From JAHBXL01 sp038247555 (GTDB taxonomy: Bacteria > Planctomycetota > Phycisphaerae > Phycisphaerales > UBA1924), in the NCBI GenBank assembly GCA_038247555.1, contig JBBRUT010000001.1, positions 1 to 64,000 of the forward strand: DNA of 64,000 bases, given 5' to 3'. Position 1 is the first letter of the stretch. Every line of letters begins with the position of its first letter. Made by a program: the position numbers and the translations under genes. Below, piece by piece: positions 44,273 to 52,397 of the stretch. Under the pieces are notes generated by a model. It searched no databases. It saw nothing but the letters and a program-made list of their open reading frames with translations, and was not told where the DNA came from.

Positions 44273-44716
44273 TCAGACGCGTTCGGCGATGGCCATGCGC
44301 AGGAGGTCGTGCCTGCTCTTGAGCAAATCCGAAGCCACACGGAAAGCCGCCACGTTCTCGGCCTGGTCGGCCATGAGCTCCTCGATACCGCGGTTGTTGC
44401 GGTCATGGAAGAGGATGTTGCGCGACGGCTTCTGCGCCAGTGGCGTGAGGGTGAGGGAGCCATCGCGCTCCTGGCGGATCTGATCGGTGGATCGGAACTG
44501 CAGGGGCCCGGTGCTGCCGGTGGAGTGCCGCCGCCGCTCAACGGCTTCGGCAAGCGAGCGCTGGAACGATGCGGGGTCAACTTCGACCTGCTGAAAGTTG
44601 GGCGTGCTGATGTTCGCGATGTTGTGGGCGATCATCCGTTGGCGCGACCCGGCAAAGCGGACCATCGCCTCCAGGGTCGGGGTTGCGCCATCGTGGATGA
44701 GGTCGCTGATGAGCAT
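44273..44716 (-). CDS. flgB: Flagellar proximal rod protein FlgB
   Basis: Rod protein of 147 residues from the ATG at 44716, which has GGAG five bases ahead. The frame continues upstream, but the extension does not look like FlgB. The N-terminal motif (LEAMVRFAGSRQRMIAHNIA, NISTPNFQQVEVD) and C-terminal FRVASDLLKSRHDLLRMAIA are typical. A sequence with sigma-54 spacing lies 13 bases ahead of the start. Confidence 0.94.
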   Translation of the reverse strand: MLISDLIHDGATPTLEAMVRFAGSRQRMIAHNIANISTPNFQQVEVDPASFQRSLAEAVERRRHSTGSTGPLQFRSTDQIRQERDGSLTLTPLAQKPSRNILFHDRNNRGIEELMADQAENVAAFRVASDLLKSRHDLLRMAIAERV

Positions 44717-44780
44717 CGGAACTCCGGAACGCAAATCGCAGGCCACAGTGGGAGCGAGAGCTAGAGCGAGAGCGTCGGGG

Positions 44781-46244
44781 CTAGAGAGTCTGCTCGACGA
44801 GCTGCTGCTGCTTCCACTTCTTGAGCTTGAGACCGAGTGTGCGGACGCCGATGCCGAGCGACTGGGCGGTGCGCTGTCGATGGCCGTTGAACCGGGCAAG
44901 GGTCCGGATGATGGCGTCGCGCTCGATGTCTTCGAGCTGTCGGCCATCGCAGGCGATCAGGCCACCCTCTCCATTGTGTGTGGGGAGACTTGGCACCGCC
45001 ATGCCCGAAGCGATCTTGATCTCCAGCCCGGTGGTGGTCATCGCATCTGCGGCGAGGAGCCAGGGCTCGATCATCGATCGCTCGATAACCTCGCCCTTGC
45101 AGAGCACGGCGGCACGTTCGCAAACGTTCTGGACCTCGCGGACGTTGCCGGGCCAGGTGTAGGACCGGAGGACAGCCATGGCATCGTCGGAGATGCGACG
45201 GGCTGGCTTTCCCTCCCGCTGGGCGGTGAGGCCAAGGAAGTGGCTGACGAGGGCGGGGACATCCTCCAGGCGGTCGCGCAGGGGCGGGAGGTGCACGGGC
45301 AGGACGTTGAGCCGGAAGAAGAGGTCCTGACGGAACTCGCCGCGGGCGACGGATCGGGGGAGGTCGCGGTTGCTGGTGGCGATGACGCGGACATCCAGCC
45401 CGATGGTCATGCTGGAACCGACGCGCTCGAAGGACCGCTCTTGGAGGACGCGGAGAAGCTTGGCCTGGACCTTGGGTGTGATCTCGGAGATCTCATCAAG
45501 GAGGAGCGTGCCGCGGTCGGCGAGTTCGAAGCGGCCTTTGCGGAGCTTCTCGGCGCCTGTGAACGCCCCGCGTTCGTGACCGAAGAGTTCGCTTTCGAGC
45601 AGGGACTCTGAGAGGGCGGCACAGTTGACCGCGAGGAACGGCTGCCCGGCGCGAGGGCTGATCTCGTGGACAGCACGCGCGACGACTTCCTTGCCGGTGC
45701 CAGACTCGCCGCAGATGAGCACGGTGCCGTGGGACTCGGCGACGGCGAGCACCTGCTGGCGAACGCGGCGCATGGCGGGGGAGTCGCCGATGAGGCGGGT
45801 CAGGCCGGTGGGTCCTCCGCCGGATGCGACGGTGCGGGGTCCTTCGGCATTGGTGCGAAGAACGGCGTTCTCGCGCGTAAGGCGCGCGTGGTCGATTGCG
45901 CGCTTGATCGCGACGATCAGCTCGTCGCCCTCGAAGGGCTTGGTGATGTAGTCAAACGCGCCGGCTTTGATGGCCTGAACGGCGGTATCGACGGCCCCGT
46001 AGGCGGTCATCACGACGAACGGGAGTGTGTCGTCGATGTCGCGGGCCCGCTCGACGAGCTCGATGCCTGTCATGCCGGGCATGCGGAGATCGGTGACGAC
46101 GGCGTCGGGCCGGCGACGGGCGATCGTCTCAAGGGCGGCGTTGGCATCGGGCGCGGTGAGCACCTCAAACCCTGCCCGCTGCAGCGTTGCGCCCACGCTG
46201 TCCCGCAGCATTTCCTTATCATCAACAACCAGTACCGTGCTCAT
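44781..46244 (-). CDS. Sigma-54-dependent flagellar response regulator (FlrC/FleR/FlbD-like)
   Basis: A 487-residue NtrC-type activator. The start is the ATG at 46244 with GGGAGG seven bases ahead. The receiver domain has phospho-acceptor Asp52 (VVTDLRMPGMTG) and Lys in YITKPFEG. The AAA+ domain has Walker A GESGTGKE at about 178, the sigma-54 contact loop GAFTGA (in ERGAFTGAE) at about 228, and the LLLDEISEITPK Walker B. A Fis-type helix-turn-helix ends the protein (IIRTLARFNGHRQRTAQSLG). Its kinase is the preceding gene and flgB is next, so it most likely controls flagellar genes. Confidence 0.93.
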   Translation of the reverse strand: MSTVLVVDDKEMLRDSVGATLQRAGFEVLTAPDANAALETIARRRPDAVVTDLRMPGMTGIELVERARDIDDTLPFVVMTAYGAVDTAVQAIKAGAFDYITKPFEGDELIVAIKRAIDHARLTRENAVLRTNAEGPRTVASGGGPTGLTRLIGDSPAMRRVRQQVLAVAESHGTVLICGESGTGKEVVARAVHEISPRAGQPFLAVNCAALSESLLESELFGHERGAFTGAEKLRKGRFELADRGTLLLDEISEITPKVQAKLLRVLQERSFERVGSSMTIGLDVRVIATSNRDLPRSVARGEFRQDLFFRLNVLPVHLPPLRDRLEDVPALVSHFLGLTAQREGKPARRISDDAMAVLRSYTWPGNVREVQNVCERAAVLCKGEVIERSMIEPWLLAADAMTTTGLEIKIASGMAVPSLPTHNGEGGLIACDGRQLEDIERDAIIRTLARFNGHRQRTAQSLGIGVRTLGLKLKKWKQQQLVEQTL

Positions 46245-47323
46245 TTGTCGTCCTCCCTGACGCGTGACTGCAAGCTCTGTGATCCTGCCATCGCCCCGAC
46301 ACAAACCTCGACCCGGGGCATCTCGATTCCACGATCCCGTTCCGCGGCGCAGGCCCTCGCGACCGGGAACAACAACTCGACTTCCGCCCCGCCCACCGCT
46401 CCCAACCCCCCTGCTGCAACTGCCGCGCCCGGCTGCTGGTGCTGCGAGGCGTGCTCGACGGCCAGATTCCGCACTCGTGTGCGCCCGCCGTGGGCATCGA
46501 CGATCCGATGCACAATCGCGAGCCCGAGGCCGGTTCCGGTCGCTCGGGTGGTGAAGAACGGATTGAAAATCCGCTCCATCGCCTCGGGTGGGATGCCCGG
46601 CCCGGTATCTCGGACGAACAGCGAGATGGCGTCTCCGGCTTCGGTTCGCCTGGCGCCAAGACACAGCTGCGGCGCTCGAAGCTCGCGCGAGTCGGCGGCC
46701 TTCACCTCGGGGTGGAGCATCGCCTCGACGGCGTTGCGGATGACGTTCACCAGCGCGCGGTGCGTGAGCTGCTCATCGCATTCGACCACGATAGTGTCGC
46801 ACTCGGGGTCGATCGTCGCAACGAAGACACCAGGCCCGGTGCGGGGCTGCATCAGGCGTTCATCGGCGAGGACTTCATCGATTGCGCCACGGAGCAAAGC
46901 GCCGGCGGAAACACGGGTCGCGCGGATGGGCATCTCGCGGGCGAAGTTCAGGACATCGCAAACGACTGCGTCGAGGCCACGAACAGCCGAACCGATCTTC
47001 TCTGCGAGCTTGCGTTCCTCCGGGCGGCTTGCAAGGTCCTGCTCAAGCATTCGCGCATAGAGGCGGATCGAGCCGAGGGGATTGCGTACCTCGTGGGCGA
47101 TGCCCGCGGCCATCTCCCCGAGCGCGGCGAGGCGGCGGGACCGTTCGAGCTGCTCGTTGGCTTCGCGCAGATCGTTCTTGAGCTGGGCGACCTCGGCGTG
47201 TAGCGATTCGTGCGCCAGCTGGAGTCGCGCGGTGGCATCGTTGAATGCGGAAAGCAGCTCGCCCAGCTCGTGCGGGCGGATGGCCGGATCGGTAGTGATG
47301 TGGCTCGGCGAGGGGGCGTTCAT
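46241..47323 (-). CDS. Soluble sensor histidine kinase (FlrB/FleS-like)
   Basis: A 360-residue kinase with no membrane helix. A short coiled coil (about 30-65) leads to the dimerisation box with phospho-acceptor His77 (GIAHEVRNPLGSIRLYARML). The ATPase domain has the N box (ALVNVIRNAVEAML), G1 (DTGPGIPPEAMERIF) and G2 (TGTGLGLAIVHRI). A C-terminal tail of about 35 residues is extra. With no sensor domain beyond the coiled coil, it probably reads a cytoplasmic cue such as basal-body assembly state, as proposed for FlrB/FleS. Both ends overlap neighbours by four bases. Confidence 0.92.
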   Translation of the reverse strand: MNAPSPSHITTDPAIRPHELGELLSAFNDATARLQLAHESLHAEVAQLKNDLREANEQLERSRRLAALGEMAAGIAHEVRNPLGSIRLYARMLEQDLASRPEERKLAEKIGSAVRGLDAVVCDVLNFAREMPIRATRVSAGALLRGAIDEVLADERLMQPRTGPGVFVATIDPECDTIVVECDEQLTHRALVNVIRNAVEAMLHPEVKAADSRELRAPQLCLGARRTEAGDAISLFVRDTGPGIPPEAMERIFNPFFTTRATGTGLGLAIVHRIVDAHGGRTRVRNLAVEHASQHQQPGAAVAAGGLGAVGGAEVELLFPVARACAAERDRGIEMPRVEVCVGAMAGSQSLQSRVREDDK

Positions 47324-47814
47324 CCCTGGCGATCCTGGAACTTTGCGGGGACCGGGGCGCGGGTGCCGGAATAGGCCGCGACCGCGCCGCGTGCGCGCGA
47401 CACCCCGGAGATTTCGCCGGCGATTCCGGCGCGCCTGCGGACCATGACTTCGCGGTCCTGTTCATCCCGGTGCCGGACGGATTCGACCAACTCGCCAATC
47501 TCGTGGATGGCGGCCCGGATCGCCTCGCGCTCGGATTGGGCAAGATGGGTCAGCAAAGTCTCTCGCTGGTCACGGAGCGGGGCGAGTTCCTCGTTCAGCC
47601 TCGACATGCGATCGATGACCTGCTGTCGCTGCCCGAGTACTTCCAGCACGCCATCGGAGTCGCCGCCCTCGACCATGACCGATTGGGTCTGGCTGAGGGA
47701 TCCGAGCTCCAGACACAGGGCGCGCTGGTCGCGGACGAGCATGGCCATGCGGCGTGCGCGCAGCGCATCGGGCTCGGGGCCGCGATCTTCACTCTTCATG
47801 CCGTACGCATTCAT
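47320..47814 (-). CDS. flgN: FlgN-like flagellar export chaperone
   Basis: A 164-residue, almost wholly helical protein from the ATG at 47814 (GGAGG five bases ahead). The pattern DQRALCLELGSLSQTQ, GVLEVLGQRQQVIDRMSRLN, ELAPLRDQRETLLTHL resembles FlgN, the chaperone of the hook-filament junction proteins FlgK and FlgL. Those clients are not in the window. The call rests on helical pattern and position ahead of the flagellar two-component pair. A different coiled-coil flagellar protein is possible. Confidence 0.65.
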   Translation of the reverse strand: MNAYGMKSEDRGPEPDALRARRMAMLVRDQRALCLELGSLSQTQSVMVEGGDSDGVLEVLGQRQQVIDRMSRLNEELAPLRDQRETLLTHLAQSEREAIRAAIHEIGELVESVRHRDEQDREVMVRRRAGIAGEISGVSRARGAVAAYSGTRAPVPAKFQDRQG

Positions 47815-47830
47815 GCGAACCTCCGGCCTT

Positions 47831-50269
47831 TCAGGGTTCCACCCTTGCGGACTGCTCCAGGAGCGTCCGTGCATCCAACCACCGTTCCCAGTGCTTCTTC
47901 TCCATCGGAATGTCGGGTCGCTGCCAGACATCATCAGGGAATCTTGCCAGGTGCTGCCGCGCTCGCTCGTTGGCGGTGCGTGCCTGTGGCCATCGCTGCT
48001 GCTGGACATAGGCGTTGACGATCTGCACCATCGCCACGAGGGACGAAGGGTCATCCGCGTACTTGAGACGCGCGGAGTCGTACGCGGCGATCGCGCTGTC
48101 AAAGTCCCCGAGATCGAACGCACAGTCACCGATGGCGAAGTAGGCGTTTCGGAGGCAGATGCGTTCGAGATCACTGAGCCGGCGTGCAGGATCGGCCTCG
48201 AGCGCGGTGCGGACGCCTTCATACAACTGCGCCGCGGCCTGGAGGCGGCTCGTACGCTCCTGCTCCAGCGCATCGCGAGTGGCCTGGGGCAGGCCCTGTC
48301 GCAGCGTCTGGGTGATCTGTGCGGCGGAGAGGCGGTTTGAATCCGCGAGCTTGTAGCGATGGATCTCAATGCGGTGATCGTCGGGATACCGCTCAACGGC
48401 CTCCTCGAGACGCGCGATGGCCTCGGGGTAACGGGCGCTTGAGTAGTAGACACTGCCAAGCTCAAACAGCGCCTCGCGGAACGCGCTGGCATCGGGCCTG
48501 ACGACACTGCCGTCGACCGTGCTGAGCAGCAGTCCTTCGGCTTCCGCGTCGTTCGAAGGGTCGGCGTCGGAGAGCAGGCACCGGGCGAGCGGAACACGGG
48601 CCCGATCGGAGGCGGCACCGACGCCGGTCATGACGGTGCGGTACAGCGCGGCCGCGCTGGCAAAGTCGCGCTCGACCTGGAATACCTGTGCGAGGCGGAA
48701 GCGTGCATCAGGCCGGCGATTGTCGTCGTCGGGTGCGCCATCGGAGTAGAGCGAGAACTCGCGCTTGGCCTGCTCCATATCGCCGGCGAGGTCGAAGGAA
48801 TCCGCCGCTCGCCAGCGGGATTCCAGATACTTGCCGGTATCCTCAGACGACACGATGTCGGCGTATCGGCGGAATGCCTCGCCCGCGGCGAGGAGGTGCC
48901 GCTTGAGTTCTGAGCGTGTGGCCGGATCGAGCCGCTCGACGACTGAGCCGGGCCCGGTAAGGTCCTTCGCTTCGTCAAGAACACGATCGGCGACAGCACG
49001 GTGGGTCTGCCCCAGCGCCAGGAGCAGCTGGCCGGGCAGCTTGGAATCGTCGTAGAGGCTTGCCGCGAGTTCGGCATACCGAAGCGAGGTGTCGTAGTCG
49101 GCCGCGAGGAAGCTGCCGGATTGCCGGTCCATCAGGCTTGCGGAAACGCGGGCAGGGTCGAGTTCGCGGCGGGCACGCGCGGTGGGTCGACGGACAGCTT
49201 CGACAAGCTCCGCGTAGCGCTCGGCGGCTGCGGAATGCTCGCCGCGGGCCGCGTCGATCTCGGCGAGTTCGAGCAGCGCGGGCAGGTACGCGGCCGAAGA
49301 ACCGAAGTCGGTGATGATGGTTGCGAAACGATCGGCGGCAAGCTGGAGACGTTCGGGGTCTGCACCTGCGCTGGCCTTGAGGATTCGTCCAAGCAGGAGG
49401 GCCGCATCTGCGCGGAGCGGGCTTGCCGGATCCAGCTGCATCTCCGCGGCCTCAAGACGCTGCGCAGCGGCGGCGTCGTTTCCGGAACCGAGGTAGGCCT
49501 CACCCAGCCGCAGGTGGAGTTCACCCATGGCTTCCGGGGGCGCATCGGCCAGGCGGAGCATGTCGCGCAGGAGCTTGGTGATCGCCTCTTCGTACCGGCC
49601 ATCCTGATTGAGGTACTCGGTTTGACGGGCGAGCACCCAGGCCTTGGCGGCGGGCTCGAGCGAAGGTTCGACCGCGAGATCAGAGAGCAGCTCGAGGATC
49701 AACTCCCGGTCGGGCTTCTCCGCTGCGAGCGCATGCTCGACGATGCGTCGAGTCAGGCGGACTTTGCGGGCGGTTTCCTCGGCGGGCAGGTCGTCCAGCT
49801 TTCGCGTTGCGTCCTGGACACGGTCCTGCGAAACCAGCGATTCAATCATCCTCGCGGTGTCGGCAGGAGCGAGTTCCTCACCGAGCTTCTGCGCGGCGGT
49901 GTAATCAGTGATCACGACCTCGTGGTTGTCTTTGTGCGTCTGCCCCTGGCGGACGATCGCTCCGGCGAATGCCCGTGCGCGGGCCATGTGGAACCGGCCG
50001 CGCTGGGCGGGCGTGGCCTTGCCCGAATCGACGAACCCAAGCACCTTCTGATTCAGCAGCTCGATCGCGTCCTCGAACTTCTCCGATTGCACGAGCGCCT
50101 CGGCCTCAGTCAGCGGGAGGCTTGGGTCCACCTTTGGTTGCGCGGAGACGGCGGTGAACAGCCCGGCGGAGAGCAGCCCAACGGCCAGAATGAGCGCGGG
50201 GATCGGCCAGGCCGCTCGAAGCGTGGCAAAGAACCCCAGCTTGGGCTCGGGATTGCCTGAGATTTCCAT
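47831..50269 (-). CDS. Large TPR-repeat protein heading the flagellar locus
   Basis: An 812-residue protein (start taken at ATG 50269; a GTG at 50293 is possible). A membrane helix or signal anchor at about 22-43 (WPIPALILAVGLLSAGLFTA) is followed by some 15-18 TPR-like helical pairs to the end, for example EAEALVQSEKFEDAIELLNQ, ALFELGSVYYSSARYPEAIA and AYFAIGDCAFDLGDFDSAIA. It probably projects into the periplasm as a scaffold. It is 16 bases ahead of the FlgN-like gene, with which it should be co-transcribed. I know no standard flagellar gene of this type. Confidence 0.75.
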   Translation of the reverse strand: MEISGNPEPKLGFFATLRAAWPIPALILAVGLLSAGLFTAVSAQPKVDPSLPLTEAEALVQSEKFEDAIELLNQKVLGFVDSGKATPAQRGRFHMARARAFAGAIVRQGQTHKDNHEVVITDYTAAQKLGEELAPADTARMIESLVSQDRVQDATRKLDDLPAEETARKVRLTRRIVEHALAAEKPDRELILELLSDLAVEPSLEPAAKAWVLARQTEYLNQDGRYEEAITKLLRDMLRLADAPPEAMGELHLRLGEAYLGSGNDAAAAQRLEAAEMQLDPASPLRADAALLLGRILKASAGADPERLQLAADRFATIITDFGSSAAYLPALLELAEIDAARGEHSAAAERYAELVEAVRRPTARARRELDPARVSASLMDRQSGSFLAADYDTSLRYAELAASLYDDSKLPGQLLLALGQTHRAVADRVLDEAKDLTGPGSVVERLDPATRSELKRHLLAAGEAFRRYADIVSSEDTGKYLESRWRAADSFDLAGDMEQAKREFSLYSDGAPDDDNRRPDARFRLAQVFQVERDFASAAALYRTVMTGVGAASDRARVPLARCLLSDADPSNDAEAEGLLLSTVDGSVVRPDASAFREALFELGSVYYSSARYPEAIARLEEAVERYPDDHRIEIHRYKLADSNRLSAAQITQTLRQGLPQATRDALEQERTSRLQAAAQLYEGVRTALEADPARRLSDLERICLRNAYFAIGDCAFDLGDFDSAIAAYDSARLKYADDPSSLVAMVQIVNAYVQQQRWPQARTANERARQHLARFPDDVWQRPDIPMEKKHWERWLDARTLLEQSARVEP

Positions 50270-50350
50270 ACCCTCGTCCACACAAGACTCCACGGACGCC
50301 GTCCAACCTTGTTCCGGCAGAAAGTGCCGACGTGGAAGGGCGAGGTGGTC

Positions 50351-50379
50351 TTATCGGGCGAGGCTCAACGCGACCTTGA
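50351..50379 (-). promoter_or_regulatory. Candidate sigma-28-like promoter ahead of the TPR gene
   Basis: Minus-strand TCAAG (50375-50379) and CCGATAA (50351-50357) are 17 bases apart, two more than the enteric FliA spacing. The pair repeats the elements ahead of the motA-like gene. A start near 50344 would leave a 75-base leader. Confidence 0.35.
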
Positions 50380-50464
50380 CCTTCAAGGGCAGAGATTGCG
50401 CGTGCCAAGAGCGGCAGTGGCCCGGCCAAGCTGGAAGTCTGGGCATTTGTACCCCACGAAACGG

Positions 50465-52303
50465 CTATTCGCCTTCAGAATCTTCGACTCGCGTGACCAC
50501 CACGGTTCGCGCGGCGGCATCGGCGGGATGCCGACGCCCGCCATCAATGAGTAGGATGATCCCCAGAACCGGGATTCCCCAGCGGATCACGTTGCGGACG
50601 AGTGCCTGCCACGCGGCGACGGGCTGGAGGTCGATCTTTCCGGTTTCGCGATCTCGAACAAGGCTTGCGACTTCGCAACCGCTGATCGCCTTCCCGATTG
50701 AGCGGCCGGAGAGTGCTTCCCCAAGGGTGCAGTGAAAGATGGTGAGGCCGAGCGCAAGGGGCCAGGCGAGCCACTCCGCCCGTGGGCCCAGCAGGATCGC
50801 CGGGCTGAGCATGGACTCCGGCTCGATGCCGAGAGAGAAGGCCGCGATCACGACGCCGGGGACAAGATCAACGACCGCGGCGATGATCCGGCGGAGCGGG
50901 TCCGCAAGGGTGAAGCCCTTCGGGAGGGCGAGGACGGCCGACGGTTCAGCACGAAGGGCAAACAGCAGGACCAGCGTGGTCACCAGGAGAAGCGCGATGG
51001 CGAGGAGCTTGAACTCGCCTCCAGAGATGATCCCACCACCCTTGTGCTCGCCGCGATACAGGACCTTTCCACTGATGGTGGACACTTCGGCAATGGTGAA
51101 CTTTCTGGCCGCGGTTGAGCCGGATACGGGCTCCTTGGCATCATTCGCTGCGCCTGCTTCCCACCAGAGAATCGCCAGAGAGTCGGTACTGTTGAGTGGG
51201 GCGAGGCGGTGGTCTCGCGGCACGCCATCGATTGTGGCCAAAAGCGCAATGCTGGCGTTTCGCAGCGAGACCAGTTCGACCTCGCCGCCAGTCAGCCATC
51301 GGGCCGCGACTAGTTGCTGAGTCGAGCCGTCGCCCACCGCATAGACGACATCGGGCGAGAAGCCTGATGCGGAGTCCATGTTCAGGCCTTCGAGCGGCCG
51401 GAGTGCCCGCGTCCATGCAAGGGTCTGTGCGCCGGTTGTGGCCGCGGGCTGAGCGTCGGGGAGCATTGCCCGAAAATCGGTCCAGGGGCCCGCCTCCGCG
51501 GGAAACACCAGCAGCGCCAGAGAGTCACCAAGGCTTGCCAGTCTGACTGTCGACCCGGGCGGGGGCGCATCGGCGAACGTGGACCAGGGCAGGGGAAGCG
51601 TGTGCCAACTCGACCCTGAAAGAATCTGCAGGTTCCATTCCGGGACCGTCGGCGGCTGTGCGTTGTCGACGCGCGAGCGCGTGAGCACAACCGGGCCGCG
51701 GACCGTGCCGACGAATCCGATGACTTCATCGCGGCCGGGGAGCGGGGCGAGGACCTCCGGCCTTCCGGGCGGATATCCCCACGCGCCACCGACGCTGCGA
51801 ACGGCGGCCAGGGTGACAATCCGGCGGATCATGCTGCTCGCCGGGCCGCGCTCGGGGGCAAGGGCCAGCCAGACCCGGTCGTCGTAGGAGGCGATGGCAT
51901 CGGTCTGCCCGGCAACACCTGGGGCGATTCGCACCGCGCCCCGCTCATCGCCGCCGGCGATCCGGGGGGGGAGATGCAGCAGGATGGTGGATTGGTCGCG
52001 GTCATCGCGGATGGTCATCCAGCCATGACCAACAGGTGCTCGCTCCGTGATTCGAGTGGTCTCAACGCCGCGAGCCTGCGGCTGGGCGGGGCTCTGGGCC
52101 AGGGCGATTCCCCCGCCCAAGCTCCACGCCGGCAGAAGCGTCGCCACGAGCGCGAGGAGACAGCAGGCCGGCGACTGTCCGCCGCTCCAAGGCGTCAAGG
52201 CGTCAAGATGCCGGAGTGTGGCATCGTGACGCCTTGGCCCGAAGGCCCCAAGAACGTGCAGCAGTGTGGACATCGTGGCCGCGAGGGCCGGGGGAAAGGT
52301 CAT
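50465..52303 (-). CDS. RDD-family membrane protein with large N-terminal domain
   Basis: About 612 residues if started at the ATG at 52303. The start is unsure because no candidate (52330, 52303, 52273) has a ribosome site and the first 45 residues overlap a dispersed repeat. A hydrophobic segment (CCLLALVATLLPAWSLGGGI) looks like a signal peptide placed late. The next 370 residues are beta-rich with many Trp and Pro, like a propeller. A helix (FKLLAIALLLVTTLVLLFAL) and the RDD domain (about 465-590; RRIIAAVVDLVPGVVIAAFS) end the protein. RDD proteins are often linked to transport, but this one's role is unknown. Confidence 0.7.
   Translation of the reverse strand: MTFPPALAATMSTLLHVLGAFGPRRHDATLRHLDALTPWSGGQSPACCLLALVATLLPAWSLGGGIALAQSPAQPQARGVETTRITERAPVGHGWMTIRDDRDQSTILLHLPPRIAGGDERGAVRIAPGVAGQTDAIASYDDRVWLALAPERGPASSMIRRIVTLAAVRSVGGAWGYPPGRPEVLAPLPGRDEVIGFVGTVRGPVVLTRSRVDNAQPPTVPEWNLQILSGSSWHTLPLPWSTFADAPPPGSTVRLASLGDSLALLVFPAEAGPWTDFRAMLPDAQPAATTGAQTLAWTRALRPLEGLNMDSASGFSPDVVYAVGDGSTQQLVAARWLTGGEVELVSLRNASIALLATIDGVPRDHRLAPLNSTDSLAILWWEAGAANDAKEPVSGSTAARKFTIAEVSTISGKVLYRGEHKGGGIISGGEFKLLAIALLLVTTLVLLFALRAEPSAVLALPKGFTLADPLRRIIAAVVDLVPGVVIAAFSLGIEPESMLSPAILLGPRAEWLAWPLALGLTIFHCTLGEALSGRSIGKAISGCEVASLVRDRETGKIDLQPVAAWQALVRNVIRWGIPVLGIILLIDGGRRHPADAAARTVVVTRVEDSEGE
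52187..52237. repeat. Dispersed repeat copy with tandem doubling and inverted arm
   Basis: CCAAGGCGTCA, a second AGGCGTCA, then AGATGCC, followed after seven bases by the inverted arm GGCATCGTGACGCCTTGG (52220-52237). It can form a long imperfect hairpin. It overlaps the disputed N-terminus of the RDD protein. Confidence 0.65.
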
Positions 52304-52397
52304 GGGCGATGATACGGACGACCGGCGCACGCTTCGACGCCGGCGGCGGTGATTGTGGAGCGGTCGCCTCTCGCATCCGTGTTAGGATGCTCCCGCA

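Noticed and set aside
50390..50408. Sigma-54-like TGGCACG upstream of the TPR gene
   Set aside because: No GC element lies at the required distance for the -12 box.
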